DNA of 64,000 nucleotides from CBDBKL01 sp965116215 (lineage in GTDB: Bacteria; Bdellovibrionota; Bdellovibrionia; Bdellovibrionales; JAKFYE01). The notes beneath the pieces were generated by a model, which was not told the origin of the DNA, searched no databases, and saw only the letters and a list, made by a program, of their open reading frames with translations. Numbering within the stretch: position 1 is the first letter of the stretch; each line of letters begins with the position of its first letter. The stretch is from the NCBI GenBank assembly GCA_965116215.1, contig OZ220494.1, positions 186,001 to 250,000 on the forward strand. Reading direction: 5' to 3'. Position numbers and translations under genes: made by a program. Of the stretch, positions 45,648 through 54,651 are shown piece by piece.

Positions 45648-46126
45648 AAAAGAGTTCTATCTTTGTTATTTTAAATGAGCAACAGGTAATATTTATGAAA
45701 TAGTTGAACACTCATAATAAACACACATTTGATGACACGCTTATTTATTATTCTTCATTCTCTAAGCATTCCTCATTACCTTTGAGAAAAGGTCTTAGAA
45801 GCTATTGTGGTATATGAAGCTATGGTCTATATCCACCTAGAGTTACATTTATTAATGATACGTCGTTCGTTCTTTACTTAGAACTCAACAGCTTATCTGA
45901 GGCAGGTATATTATGCAGCAAAGAGCCGATGAGGGAGTAGGGTCTTCTCTTTATTCTAACAAATAAAAAACAATACACTGTGGCTTTGTTTCTGTTAGAG
46001 GACCAGGTGAAAATTAAGATGGCTACAGCTTGATAGGCATCTACTGGTGCATTTTCTATGGAAATGACAACAATGAGTTACTACTTGAGGCAAAAGAGAA
46101 CTGTAGCTCACAAAGTGCATAGGGTA
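45648..46126. other. Intergenic region, nothing recognised
   Basis: This is 479 bp between the GlcD-like gene (start at 45647) and the response regulator (stop at 46127). It should contain the GlcD-like gene's promoter near 45650-45720 on the minus strand, but I see no clear boxes, hairpins or reading frame. Confidence 0.4.
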
Positions 46127-46846
46127 TTAAGCCCCTATAGCTTTTTGTGACTTAATCCAATTATTTAAAATTTTTTCATCTGTCTCACTGAGATTAATAA
46201 ACTTTAAACTGATAACAAAATCGTTTTGAACATGAATGCAGTTTTCAACACAAAAATACTTAGCTTTGATCCCAATGTCTTTAAACAAAGGGCATCGTAA
46301 TAAAACTGTAGACCCTACTTCTTTAGGAGTGTGAGAGGTGACTCGAACTCCATCTTTTCCAATCCCATTAACAAAAAGTGTATTTACAAATTCACTTGGG
46401 ATTTCTGTTTCAACAAATCCAGAATCTTGATTTTGATCTTCATTTTTTATAGATGTTTTAAGATCTTTGGAGGGAATGTATTTGGTTTCTAATAACTTTT
46501 CTATTCTCTGTACAAGTTTTGAGGGTTCGATGGGTTTTACAATGTAATCACTGACGCCGAGTTGAATGGCCTGTTGGATATCTTCTCGATGTCTTCGTGC
46601 TGTGAGCATAGCAATGTGAATGGATTTTGTTTTTTGATGAGATCGTATGAATTTCACAAAATGAAGCCCATTAAAATCAAGTGCATTAGCATCGCAGAGA
46701 ACAAGATTTATGTGACCGGCTTTTAGAGTTTCTAAAGCACTGTTCACATCAAAGGCTATAATCACATTGTGACCACATTGAGTGAGAATTTTTTTTATAA
46801 AATCAAGTACTTCTGTATCTCTATTGATAAGTAAGATTTCAGCCAT
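46127..46846 (-). CDS. Response regulator with receiver domain and PilZ-like C-terminus
   Basis: This is a two-component output protein of 239 residues. The receiver domain (1-121) has the phosphorylatable Asp in LVLCDANALDFNG (about residue 52), the switch Thr in MLTARR (about 80) and the conserved Lys in DYIVKPIEP (about 103). After a linker, residues about 137-232 form a beta-rich domain (VNTLFVNGIGKDGVRVTSH, VGSTVLLRCPLF, FVISLKFINLSETDEKIL) that fits PilZ, a c-di-GMP-binding fold, although the RxxxR motif is not clear, so ligand binding is doubtful. No kinase gene is adjacent. Confidence 0.85.
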   Translation of the reverse strand: MAEILLINRDTEVLDFIKKILTQCGHNVIIAFDVNSALETLKAGHINLVLCDANALDFNGLHFVKFIRSHQKTKSIHIAMLTARRHREDIQQAIQLGVSDYIVKPIEPSKLVQRIEKLLETKYIPSKDLKTSIKNEDQNQDSGFVETEIPSEFVNTLFVNGIGKDGVRVTSHTPKEVGSTVLLRCPLFKDIGIKAKYFCVENCIHVQNDFVISLKFINLSETDEKILNNWIKSQKAIGA

Positions 46847-47167
46847 TTTTAAATATAGTCCTCTATGATCCTCTCTCGCTTTCTGTATCTGGTGAAAGAC
46901 GATGATTTAACAGGTGGTCATTTCATTCTATTGTCCTTTCTCCTTCTCTATCGGGTCAGAGGGAATGTGGTTTAAATAAAAATATGAACTTTCTTCATCT
47001 ATAGAAAAGGTTTCAGCGAATGTTTAAGTGGATGGTTCTAGAGATGGCGTTGAAGCAGAACCAATAGTGTCTCTTTTTTGTACATAAGAACTCTTAAGGT
47101 CTGCAGGCTCCTGTTTATAGAACCAGCTCATTTTCTTCTGGGATTTATTATTTTAAGAGAGATCACA
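46847..47167. other. Intergenic region before the repeat pair
   Basis: This is 321 bp between the response regulator start and the palindromic repeats. Promoter of the response regulator is expected at 46850-46950 on the minus strand but is not distinct. A TTTATTATTTTAAGAGAGAT stretch ahead of the repeat resembles the sequence before the copies at 9.26 and 62.74 kb. Confidence 0.35.
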
Positions 47168-47356
47168 GGGAAGAGTTTTTCTGAAGGCTTTCAAAATCTC
47201 AAACAGTTCTGAGGTCCGCAGCTCGTCTTCGCCGAAGGCTAAAGGCGTAAGCTAGATAGTGCTCGATACCATCCAGCATAGAATAAACGATCTCTTCACG
47301 AATACGCTCTGCGCCTCAGAAAACTCGTTTTGAAATCCTTCAGAAAAACTCTTCCT
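47168..47356. repeat. Palindromic dispersed repeat, long form, copy B1
   Basis: The inverted ends are GGAAGAGTTTTTCTGAAGG (left) and CTTCAGAAAAACTCTTCC (right). Compared with copy A1 it carries an extra central block of about 65 bp (GATAGTGCTCGATACCATCC and following). It is followed after about 28 bp by a second unit, B2. Confidence 0.85.
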
Positions 47357-47384
47357 TTTCCTTGATATCTCAGTGGTACAAATT

Positions 47385-47563
47385 ATTCTGAAGGCTTTCA
47401 AAATCTCAAACAGTTCTGAGGTCCGCAGCTCGTCTTCGCCGAAGGCTAAAGGCGTAAGCTAGATAGTGCTCGATACCATCCAGCATAGAATAAACGATCT
47501 CTTCACGAATACGCCCTGCGCCTCAGAAAACTCGTTTTGAAATCCTTAAGTAAAAACTCTTCC
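47385..47563. repeat. Palindromic dispersed repeat, long form, copy B2
   Basis: This is nearly identical to B1 through the core (from TTCTGAAGGCTTTCAAAATC to CGCCTCAGAAAACTCG). The right end is CCTTAAGTAAAAACTCTTCC, the same pattern of right-end drift as in A2. Near-identity of B1 and B2 points to recent duplication or conversion. Confidence 0.85.
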
Positions 47564-47600
47564 TACCACCTTTATCACTTGATAAAAACGTTAGGGTTTT

Positions 47601-47915
47601 TTACTGACTCTTAAGTATCTTTAGGAGTTGGTTGGACTCAAAAAGCTCCATCATGATATCACTACCACCTATGAGTTTTTTATGAACATAAAGTTGAGGA
47701 ATAGTGGGCCAATTGCCATATTTTTTAATCCCTGCTCTGAGCTTTTCATCAGAGAGGACATCAACATCAAAAAAAGAAACACCAAGTTCCTCCAATAAAG
47801 ATACGGACTGTGCCGAAAATCCACACTGCGGAAATTGCTTTGTCCCCTTCATAAATAGAACAATAGGATGAGATTCTAAAATGGAGTCAATCTTTTTATA
47901 AATATCTGTAGACAT
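47601..47915 (-). CDS. grxD: Monothiol glutaredoxin, Grx4/GrxD type
   Basis: This is a CGFS-type glutaredoxin that carries [2Fe-2S] clusters and works with BolA in iron-sulphur trafficking. The 104 residues contain the signature MKGTKQFPQCGFSAQSVSLL (about 22-41) with the single active Cys, then the WPTIPQLYVHKKLIGGSDIMMEL segment (about 69-91) that binds glutathione. Length is normal for the one-domain form. It lies 12 bp downstream of bolA on the same strand, the classic BolA-Grx pair, which supports the assignment. Confidence 0.95.
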   Translation of the reverse strand: MSTDIYKKIDSILESHPIVLFMKGTKQFPQCGFSAQSVSLLEELGVSFFDVDVLSDEKLRAGIKKYGNWPTIPQLYVHKKLIGGSDIMMELFESNQLLKILKSQ

Positions 47916-47927
47916 ACTGTATGCTCC

Positions 47928-48167
47928 TTATGAATTACGTATCTTAATCGAAAAAGCATGAATTTCACCACTTGCTAATTCATTTTGAAAATGGTTCATG
48001 ATTTCCTTGTGAGACTCTATGTGTGTTTTTCCTTGAAATGGACCTGTTAGTGGGTCAGAAAGAATGCGAACCTCAAAGTGATCAGAGGTGCCTGTGAGAT
48101 CCTGTACGACAATTTCACATGTTGAATAAGCTGCTTTAAGGCGTTTTTGAATCTCATCTTTTGTCAT
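47928..48167 (-). CDS. bolA: BolA-family protein
   Basis: This small protein of 79 residues partners with the monothiol glutaredoxin at [2Fe-2S] clusters. It has the BolA fold pattern: an N-terminal helix (TKDEIQKRLKAAYSTCEIVVQDLTG), the central DHFEVRILSDPLTG (about 29-42), and the C-terminal HKEIMNHFQNELASGEIHAFSIKI, with the conserved His in the GKTHIESHKEIM segment. The short type resembles BolA2/IbaG (YrbA-like) more than stress-induced BolA. It precedes grxD by 12 bp, so both are cotranscribed. A decayed copy of part of this gene lies just upstream. Confidence 0.92.
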   Translation of the reverse strand: MTKDEIQKRLKAAYSTCEIVVQDLTGTSDHFEVRILSDPLTGPFQGKTHIESHKEIMNHFQNELASGEIHAFSIKIRNS

Positions 48168-48602
48168 AAGAAATGATCCTACAAATAAGAAATAAGAGAC
48201 TCAAGTCCAACTGCTGTATAAAATAGGACATTACAGTTTTTTGTAAATAAGAAATGACAGGCATAAAATTTCTTTGTGAAATTCTATGTTGGTGTTTTTC
48301 TTTGAAATGGACTTGTTAGCGGATCAGAAAGAATGCCAGCCTCAAAGTGATTAGAGGTGCCGGTGAGATCTTGTACGGCGGCAATTTCAGATAGTTTTTT
48401 TGTGTCGTAAAAATACGGAGGTATTTGTAAAATAATCATTGATTCAAGTGTTTCAACACAACTTTTTATACGAAAAGAAAGGGGTGATCTGGCAGAGATT
48501 TAGAATATTTTGTAGAAAGTTGTCTCTGTCACTCACTCGACTTCAATAGAGTTAATGGAAGTCTTGATACATTGCAACACCTATGATAGGTCCGTATAGT
48601 GA
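48168..48602. other. Intergenic region carrying a bolA remnant
   Basis: This 435-bp gap contains the bolA fragment at 48265-48391 (listed separately). The remaining 48392-48602 is AT-rich with no clear gene. Confidence 0.5.
48265..48391 (-). pseudogene. Decayed duplicate of part of bolA
   Basis: About 127 bp match the middle of bolA (47997-48122) in the same orientation: TTTGAAATGGAC-TGTTAG, CAGAAAGAATGC and CCTCAAAGTGAT-AGAGGTGCC occur in both. Insertions break the frame, and both ends of the gene are missing. It is a partial tandem copy, not a gene. Confidence 0.85.
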
Positions 48603-48911
48603 ATGGTTATTTTTTATGAGTCGGCCGGTCGGTCACATATTCAAAAAGAGCGCGATCAAGCACGGCGACTAAAAGTCAGTGTATGGTGGAAGCGGCTTCT
48701 TTCGCAGGGTCGGTGTTATTATTGCGGAAAAAACTTTTCTTCCAATCAGTTGACAATGGATCATAAAGTGCCTTTGGCTCGTGGAGGACGTTCTACAAAA
48801 AGCAATATAGTTGTCTCTTGTAAACCTTGTAACTTTCAAAAGCAGAGTTTAACATCTGCTGAATGGATCATGGCATCAATGGAATGTGATGACACAAATA
48901 AAAATATATGA
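48603..48911 (+). CDS. HNH endonuclease
   Basis: This is a small HNH nuclease of 102 residues. The zinc-binding cysteines are in GRCYYCGKNF (about 37-46) and VVSCKPCNFQK (about 75-85). The catalytic centre is LTMDHKVPLARGGRST (about 51-66), with the HxxP-type His, and SNIVV follows. The N-terminal third is basic, as expected for DNA binding. Start is ATG 48603, without a strong ribosome-binding site. Such small HNH proteins may act in DNA repair or on mobile DNA; the actual role is unknown. It is upstream of the topoisomerase VI genes but separated by 264 bp. Confidence 0.88.
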   Translation: MVIFYESAGRSHIQKERDQARRLKVSVWWKRLLSQGRCYYCGKNFSSNQLTMDHKVPLARGGRSTKSNIVVSCKPCNFQKQSLTSAEWIMASMECDDTNKNI

Positions 48912-49175
48912 CAAAGGTCTAGATTTCAAAATAAGAAGGGTAAGGCTTCAATACTGATTCGTCTTTCTTTTACACCAGTGTATCTAGAATAAAGAGTGAA
49001 GATTGTAAGGCTCATAAAATAGGACAGTCGGGGAAAAAGGGGGACTTGATGATACAAGAAAAAGTATGTGATAAAAGAATCTGAACCAAAGATTCAATGA
49101 ACCCCGTATAGATAGGTACAAACAAGAGAAGCTTTTTATCTTCAAGTTTTTATAATAGATATTGAGGAGACTTTT

Positions 49176-51071
49176 TTGATAAAGAACAAAATAACAACAA
49201 GTAGCACAGCAGAGTATTTTGCAAAAAATCTACAGCAGGTGGGTTTTTCATCGGCGACAAAGGCGGTTTTGACCACATTAAAAGAGTCTGTAGATAATGC
49301 CTTAGACGCATGTGAATCTGCTGGTCTCCTTCCTATGTTAACAGTGGAGGTTCAGAAGATAGGTGTAGGGTCACAAAAAAATACAGATCTTGTCCAATTA
49401 ATTATAGAAGATAATGGCCCTGGCATTCCTTCGGAAGATTTGGCAAAGGTTTTTGGTGAATATTTGGCATCTTCAAAATTTGGTCGAGGGGAGTGTTCTC
49501 GAGGGCAGCAAGGTATTGGTATTTCGGCTGCAACGACTTGGGCACAATTGACAAATGCTAAGGGTGTAAATGTCATTAGTAAAACAAAATCTATGCGTAA
49601 AGCCTGTCGGGCACAAATAGATGTAGATATTAAAAAAAATAAAGGCATTATCAAAAAAAAAGAAATGATAGATTGGAAAAAGCCGCATGGTGTTCGTCTA
49701 GAGTTTTGCCTTGATGGAAGAGTACAGCTCAATGGGGATGGTGGTTTAATAACATATCTGGAAGGCACGACATTGGTGAATCCTCATTTAAAGTTAAAAT
49801 ACTGTCTATTAGATAAGGATTGGGTGGCTATTGATCGAGTGAGCACAGATGTTCCAAAGATACCTCCATCAATTAGCCCTCATCCTCATACGATGAAATT
49901 GGGGGAATTTATCACTCATGCTCATCTCTTTGGAAAAATACCCTTTAAGAAATTTTTAAAGACAGGATTTTCTAGGGTGACGGACGCTACCATAAAAACA
50001 TTCTTAGCTCATAAATTTCCAAGATCCATTCTCTCTCAACCAGTGAATAAAGTTTCCGAAGTTGCACTCAAATCTGCCTATCAGAGTATTCAGCAGACAG
50101 AGTTAAGATCTCCCAGCACACAGTCTGTACTTATTGTTGGAGAGGAGTCTTTGGCCAAGAGTATTCAGCGAATTGGTCAGGTTGATTTTTTTAGTGTAGT
50201 GACTCGTAAGCCTAGAATTTGTGATTTTAAACCCGTTGCTATTGAAGTGGCTATTGCACGCTTTGTAGATCGAGGAGGGGAAGACTCTTCATCGCAGATC
50301 CTTCGATTTGCGAATCGAGTTCCTTTGCAATTTGATAAAGCCGCTTGTGCAATCACTAAGGCCATTGAATCGGTCAATTGGAGAACTTATGGTTTGAATC
50401 AACCTAAAAATGCAGTGCCATTGGGCCCATATGTTTTTGCAATTAGTGTGGTGTCTCCTTTTATAAAATTTAAAAATGCATCTAAGGAAACGATTGATGC
50501 CAGTGATGAGCTTGTAGAAGAAATTCGGCGTGCTCTCATGAAGGCAGGGCAAAAACTCTCGAGACATATTCGTAAAGAAGCCAGAGAAGCTGATTTGGAA
50601 AGAAAAATTCAGCATATAGAGCAATTTGGTCCTATCCTTGTCGAGGGACTGATGCGTATTACAGGGTCCGGCTCTCACCGCAGGAAAAAAGCTGAAAAGG
50701 GGTTAAAAAATATTTTGAGACATGAAGCGGATGCGGCAGAGGAAGATCTAGCTCAGGCAGAAACAAAGTTAAAAGAGCTTAAGTTTTATCAGAAAAAATT
50801 ACTGGGAGATAAGCAGGAGAGTGAAGCCACGGGGAAAGATATTTCAGAGGAAAATGCTGTCTCTGTACCTATTGTGAAAGAAAACAAAAAGGTCAATGAA
50901 GGTCATCAAAAAAGAAAAAAGAGGGCTCATAGCTCCAGCAGAAAAAAGAACAAGATCCAAAAGAGGGCTCACAGTTCTAACAGAAAAAAGAACAAGATTC
51001 GAAAGAAAACTCAGAAAAAGATAAAAAAGAAGGTGAAGAAACAATCAAGAAAGAAAAAACATCGAGGCTAA
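49176..51071 (+). CDS. top6B: DNA topoisomerase VI subunit B
   Basis: This is the ATPase subunit of the type IIB topoisomerase that relaxes and decatenates DNA. The 631 residues start at TTG 49176 (GAGGAG upstream). The GHKL ATP-binding domain has ESVDNALDACESAG (about 32-45), IEDNGPGIPSEDL (about 74-86) and SRGQQGIGISAATTW (about 108-122). The H2TH and transducer domains follow, with RFANRVPLQFD (about 369-379) and PYVFAISVVSPFIKFKNASKETI. Beyond about 560 the tail is a Lys/Arg-rich extension with two 14-residue repeats, absent in archaeal enzymes. It is 25 bp upstream of the A subunit. Type IIB enzymes are mainly archaeal or plant, so a transfer origin is possible. Confidence 0.95.
   Translation: MIKNKITTSSTAEYFAKNLQQVGFSSATKAVLTTLKESVDNALDACESAGLLPMLTVEVQKIGVGSQKNTDLVQLIIEDNGPGIPSEDLAKVFGEYLASSKFGRGECSRGQQGIGISAATTWAQLTNAKGVNVISKTKSMRKACRAQIDVDIKKNKGIIKKKEMIDWKKPHGVRLEFCLDGRVQLNGDGGLITYLEGTTLVNPHLKLKYCLLDKDWVAIDRVSTDVPKIPPSISPHPHTMKLGEFITHAHLFGKIPFKKFLKTGFSRVTDATIKTFLAHKFPRSILSQPVNKVSEVALKSAYQSIQQTELRSPSTQSVLIVGEESLAKSIQRIGQVDFFSVVTRKPRICDFKPVAIEVAIARFVDRGGEDSSSQILRFANRVPLQFDKAACAITKAIESVNWRTYGLNQPKNAVPLGPYVFAISVVSPFIKFKNASKETIDASDELVEEIRRALMKAGQKLSRHIRKEAREADLERKIQHIEQFGPILVEGLMRITGSGSHRRKKAEKGLKNILRHEADAAEEDLAQAETKLKELKFYQKKLLGDKQESEATGKDISEENAVSVPIVKENKKVNEGHQKRKKRAHSSSRKKNKIQKRAHSSNRKKNKIRKKTQKKIKKKVKKQSRKKKHRG
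50922..51005 (+). repeat. 42-bp tandem duplication in the top6B tail
   Basis: Two 42-bp units (50922 and 50964) encode RAHSSSRKKNKIQK and RAHSSNRKKNKIRK. They give a basic, likely disordered C-terminal extension. Confidence 0.9.
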
Positions 51072-51096
51072 AAGTTAAAAGATAAGGGAGAGTATT

Positions 51097-52266
51097 TTGG
51101 CAAAAATCAGTGCAGTCCGTAAGAAGAAACCAGGAAGAGAAATTATTAACATCTCTCAGAAGGTTTGTGAGAAGATGTTATTTGATTTAGAGAGGGCCAG
51201 GAGACCGATGCTTGAGGCGACCAAGTGCAGCTTAGATAATTCTTTATATATTCCTAAAATCGGATATTTAACGCCTTCTGGGAAAAAAGTAAGGACAGAA
51301 TTAAATGTTTCTTCGATACAAAAAATGTCTCGGGCTATTTTTATGCTGGAGATTTTATTACGAAATATAAAAACTGGAGCTGTCAATACAAAACGTGAAC
51401 TTTATTATATTTCAAAAGGTGAAATAAAGCACAGTCCTGATTTAAAGCCACTAGATTTTCAAGAGCAATCAGAAAGTGATGCTATTATAGATTTTATCTG
51501 CGAAATGTTTGAGTTGTATAGAGAGGATATGAACTGTTTTGCTAATGATCGTGGGGGGCAGACATTTTCTAAATCTCTTATTGTTGAAGAGACTATGCCG
51601 GATGGTACAAAAGCCATTATAGATCTGAGTCAACTGGGAACTTCTCCTTTTCAGCCTAAGAATCGCCCACAGAATTTGCGCTTGAAGATGAAAAAGAAAA
51701 TTAAATTTGCCCTTATTGTAGAGTCAGAAGGTACGGCTAACACTCTGGTGAGTAATGGTTTTACAATTAGAAATGAGGCGATTCTTATTGGTGCTCAGGG
51801 TGTACCGAGTAATGCTGTTCGAGGGTGGTGTAAACTTATACAGAATCAATTGAAAATTCCCATGTATTTCTTTGGAGATCTTGATGCTTATACATTGCAA
51901 AATATTTTTAGAACTTTAAAGGCCGGTTCGGCGTCAAGCTTGATTCGTAATAAGGATTTTAGTGCACCTGATGTTCGCTTTTTAGGTGTTCTTCCTGAAG
52001 ATATTAAAAAATATGACCTCCATGACTATGGAGTGAAAGAGAATGATCTAGGTGAGCAAAGGGCTCTTAAAAAAGCAAGGGACGCTTTAAAGAATGATCC
52101 TTTTTTTCAGGATAAGAAAAATAAGAGGTTATCTCAGATTTTAAAGTGGCTTTTAAAAAATAAGAGACGATGCGAACAACAGTCTCTTTTTATGGTGAAA
52201 CCTAAAGATCCAATTATGCCAGAAAAAATTATTTTAGAGAAAATAAAAAGAGGGGACTATGTCTAA
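51097..52266 (+). CDS. top6A: DNA topoisomerase VI subunit A (Spo11-like)
   Basis: This is the DNA-cleaving subunit that forms a tyrosine-DNA link. The 389 residues start at TTG 51097 after AAGGGAG. The winged-helix domain contains the catalytic motif NTKRELYYISKG (about 99-110), the counterpart of the xRDxYY motif with its active Tyr. The TOPRIM domain follows: FALIVESEGTANTLVSNGF (about 206-224) with the Glu, and MYFFGDLDAYTLQNIFRTL (about 257-275) with the DxD metal site. Both catalytic parts are intact, so an active enzyme is expected with Top6B. The stop overlaps the aconitase start by 8 bp. Confidence 0.95.
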   Translation: MAKISAVRKKKPGREIINISQKVCEKMLFDLERARRPMLEATKCSLDNSLYIPKIGYLTPSGKKVRTELNVSSIQKMSRAIFMLEILLRNIKTGAVNTKRELYYISKGEIKHSPDLKPLDFQEQSESDAIIDFICEMFELYREDMNCFANDRGGQTFSKSLIVEETMPDGTKAIIDLSQLGTSPFQPKNRPQNLRLKMKKKIKFALIVESEGTANTLVSNGFTIRNEAILIGAQGVPSNAVRGWCKLIQNQLKIPMYFFGDLDAYTLQNIFRTLKAGSASSLIRNKDFSAPDVRFLGVLPEDIKKYDLHDYGVKENDLGEQRALKKARDALKNDPFFQDKKNKRLSQILKWLLKNKRRCEQQSLFMVKPKDPIMPEKIILEKIKRGDYV

Positions 52267-54526
52267 AGGGATAACATCTGAAATAGAAACTACGCCAGAG
52301 CTTGTAAAAAAAGTTTATGAGATGTCTCGTTACAAGATGGAGAAGGTAAGGCCCCGTTGGGGAAAACCGTTAACGTATGCAGAGAAAGTCCTTTTTGGAC
52401 ATTTAGATGATCCAGAAAATCAACTTCTTGAGAGGGGTAAGAGTTTTCTTATGTTGCGCCCTGACCGTGTGGCACTTCAAGATGCAACGGCACAGATGGC
52501 GATACTTCAATTTATGTTAGCTGAGAAAACTCAAACTGCACTTCCTACAACAGTACATTGCGACCATCTTATTAGAGCTTATGAAGGTGCAGATTCAGAT
52601 CTTTTAACAGCGCAGTCTGAAAACAAGGAGGTCTATGATTTTTTAGCGTCCTCGAGCAATAAATATGGATTGGGCTTTTGGGTGCCTGGGGCAGGGATTA
52701 TTCATCAAGTTGTTTTGGAAAACTATGCCTTTCCTGGAGGATTGATGATTGGTACGGATTCGCATACTCCTAATGCGGGTGGGTTAGGTATGGTGGCTAG
52801 TGGTGTTGGGGGGGCGGATGCGAGTGATGTGATGGCTGGACTGTCTTGGGAAGTGAAGTATCCTAAAATTATTGGTGTCCATTTAAAGGGTCAACTTTCA
52901 GGTTGGACAGCGGCAAAAGATGTTATTTTAAAACTTTTAGGAATACTCACTGTAAAGGGTGGGACAAATTGTATTATTGAATATTTTGGAGAGGGAACTC
53001 TTTCATTGTCAGCAACGGGAAAGGGAACAATTACAAATATGGGGGCCGAGTTAGGTGCAACATGTTCTATTTTTCCTTTTGATGACCGGATGGCCACTTA
53101 TTTGAAGTCTACGGAGCGAGGAGATTTAGTCAAATTAGCTGAAGAGAATAAAGATATTTTGTGCGCTGACCCTGAAGTTTTAGAATGTCCTGAAGTTTAT
53201 TATGATAGAGTGATTGAAATAGATTTAGATGTCTTAGAGCCACATTTGGTAGGTCCTCATTCTCCTGACATTGCAAAACCTCTCAGTGAAATGAAACAAC
53301 ATATGAAAGAAGGAGGTTGGCCGACACACATTTCTGCTGCTTTGGTGGGCTCGTGTACAAATTCATCATACGAAGATATTGGACGTTCGGCTCATGTGGC
53401 ACGCCAAGCTTTTCAAAAGGGCTTGCGAATGAAAGTCCCTTTTCTTGTGACTCCGGGTTCAGAAATGATTCATAAAACGATTCAACGTGATGGTCAGATG
53501 AAAGTGCTCAATGATATAGGAGCGAATGTTTTAGCCAATGCGTGTGGTCCATGTATTGGTCAATGGCGCAGAGATGGTTTTGAAGGTAAAACAAACACCA
53601 TTGTGACAAGTTTTAATAGAAACTTTCGCGGAAGAAATGATGGCAATGCTTTGACTTTAGGTTTTATGGGAAGTCCTGAAGTTGTTGTGGCGTTGGGGCT
53701 TTCTGGGGATATGGCATTTAACCCTATGACGGATACTTTAAAAAATCATGAGAATGAAGATGTTCAATTAGAACCCCCATCAGCTCCTGAGTTACCAGAA
53801 AATGGCTTTGTCAGAGATGAAGAGGGGTATCAAGCCCCTACGGGTTTGGGTGACGTGATAGTGAAGAGGGGATCAGAACGCTTGCAACTTTTAACGCCAT
53901 TTGTGCCTTTGAATCCAAATGATTATAATGAAATGAAAGTATTAATTAAGGTGAAGGGGAAGTGTACAACAGATCATATTAGTCCTGCGGGAAAATGGTT
54001 AAAGTATCGTGGGCATCTTGATAATATTTCAAATAATATGTTTATAGGGGCCACAAATATTTTTACAGATGATATTGGTAAAGTTAAAAATCAGAGGACA
54101 GGAGATTTAGGGATTGCAGTGAGTGCTGTGGCTAGAGATTATAAAGCACATGGAATAAAGTGGATTGTTATAGGTGATGAAAATTATGGAGAGGGAAGTA
54201 GTCGAGAACATGCGGCCATGTCTCCTCGCTTTTTGGGTGCAGCAGCTGTTATTGTTAAAAGCTTTGCCCGTATTCACGAAACAAATTTAAAGAAACAGGG
54301 TGTATTGGCTCTCACGTTTTCTGATCCTAGCGATTATGAAAGGGTTTATGAAGAGGATGATGTATCTATTTCTGGATTTGATGTATTTTCTATGGGTTCA
54401 CAGTTTAAGATGCATTTAAAACATAAAGATGGCAGCAAGGATGTGCTGACCTTAGATCATACTTATAATGCCGATCAGGTTCATTGGTTTAGAGCGGGAT
54501 CTGCTTTAAATCACTTAAGATCTTAA
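52259..54526 (+). CDS. acnA: Aconitate hydratase (mitochondrial-like type)
   Basis: This enzyme isomerises citrate and isocitrate in the TCA cycle. The 755 residues show the aconitase pattern: GTDSHTPNAGGLGMVASGVGG (about 165-184), the Fe-S cysteines in GSCTNSSYEDIGRS (about 363-376) and NACGPCIGQWRRDG (about 424-437), and the swivel domain with GKCTTDHISPAGKW and GDENYGEGSSREHAAM (about 640-655). Domain order and length fit the eukaryotic/mitochondrial-type branch rather than AcnB. The start overlaps top6A by 8 bp, which suggests cotranscription with the topoisomerase. Ends in a perfect palindromic terminator. Confidence 0.96.
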   Translation: MSKGITSEIETTPELVKKVYEMSRYKMEKVRPRWGKPLTYAEKVLFGHLDDPENQLLERGKSFLMLRPDRVALQDATAQMAILQFMLAEKTQTALPTTVHCDHLIRAYEGADSDLLTAQSENKEVYDFLASSSNKYGLGFWVPGAGIIHQVVLENYAFPGGLMIGTDSHTPNAGGLGMVASGVGGADASDVMAGLSWEVKYPKIIGVHLKGQLSGWTAAKDVILKLLGILTVKGGTNCIIEYFGEGTLSLSATGKGTITNMGAELGATCSIFPFDDRMATYLKSTERGDLVKLAEENKDILCADPEVLECPEVYYDRVIEIDLDVLEPHLVGPHSPDIAKPLSEMKQHMKEGGWPTHISAALVGSCTNSSYEDIGRSAHVARQAFQKGLRMKVPFLVTPGSEMIHKTIQRDGQMKVLNDIGANVLANACGPCIGQWRRDGFEGKTNTIVTSFNRNFRGRNDGNALTLGFMGSPEVVVALGLSGDMAFNPMTDTLKNHENEDVQLEPPSAPELPENGFVRDEEGYQAPTGLGDVIVKRGSERLQLLTPFVPLNPNDYNEMKVLIKVKGKCTTDHISPAGKWLKYRGHLDNISNNMFIGATNIFTDDIGKVKNQRTGDLGIAVSAVARDYKAHGIKWIVIGDENYGEGSSREHAAMSPRFLGAAAVIVKSFARIHETNLKKQGVLALTFSDPSDYERVYEEDDVSISGFDVFSMGSQFKMHLKHKDGSKDVLTLDHTYNADQVHWFRAGSALNHLRS

Positions 54527-54537
54527 GTGATTTTTTT
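54508..54537 (+). terminator. Rho-independent terminator overlapping the acnA stop
   Basis: A perfect 26-bp palindrome at 54508-54533 (half-site AAATCACTTAAGA) is followed by more T. Its left arm encodes the last residues of aconitase and its centre includes the TAA. Confidence 0.85.
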
Positions 54538-54651
54538 ATGAAGTATTTAAACAGTCGGCTTTTGTTCATCGTGACTTTTTTAAGAAAAGTAGGTAAAATA
54601 AAATAGTTGGTGAAATATCATTATTAAAAATGAAAAGGTATATGTGTGGGG

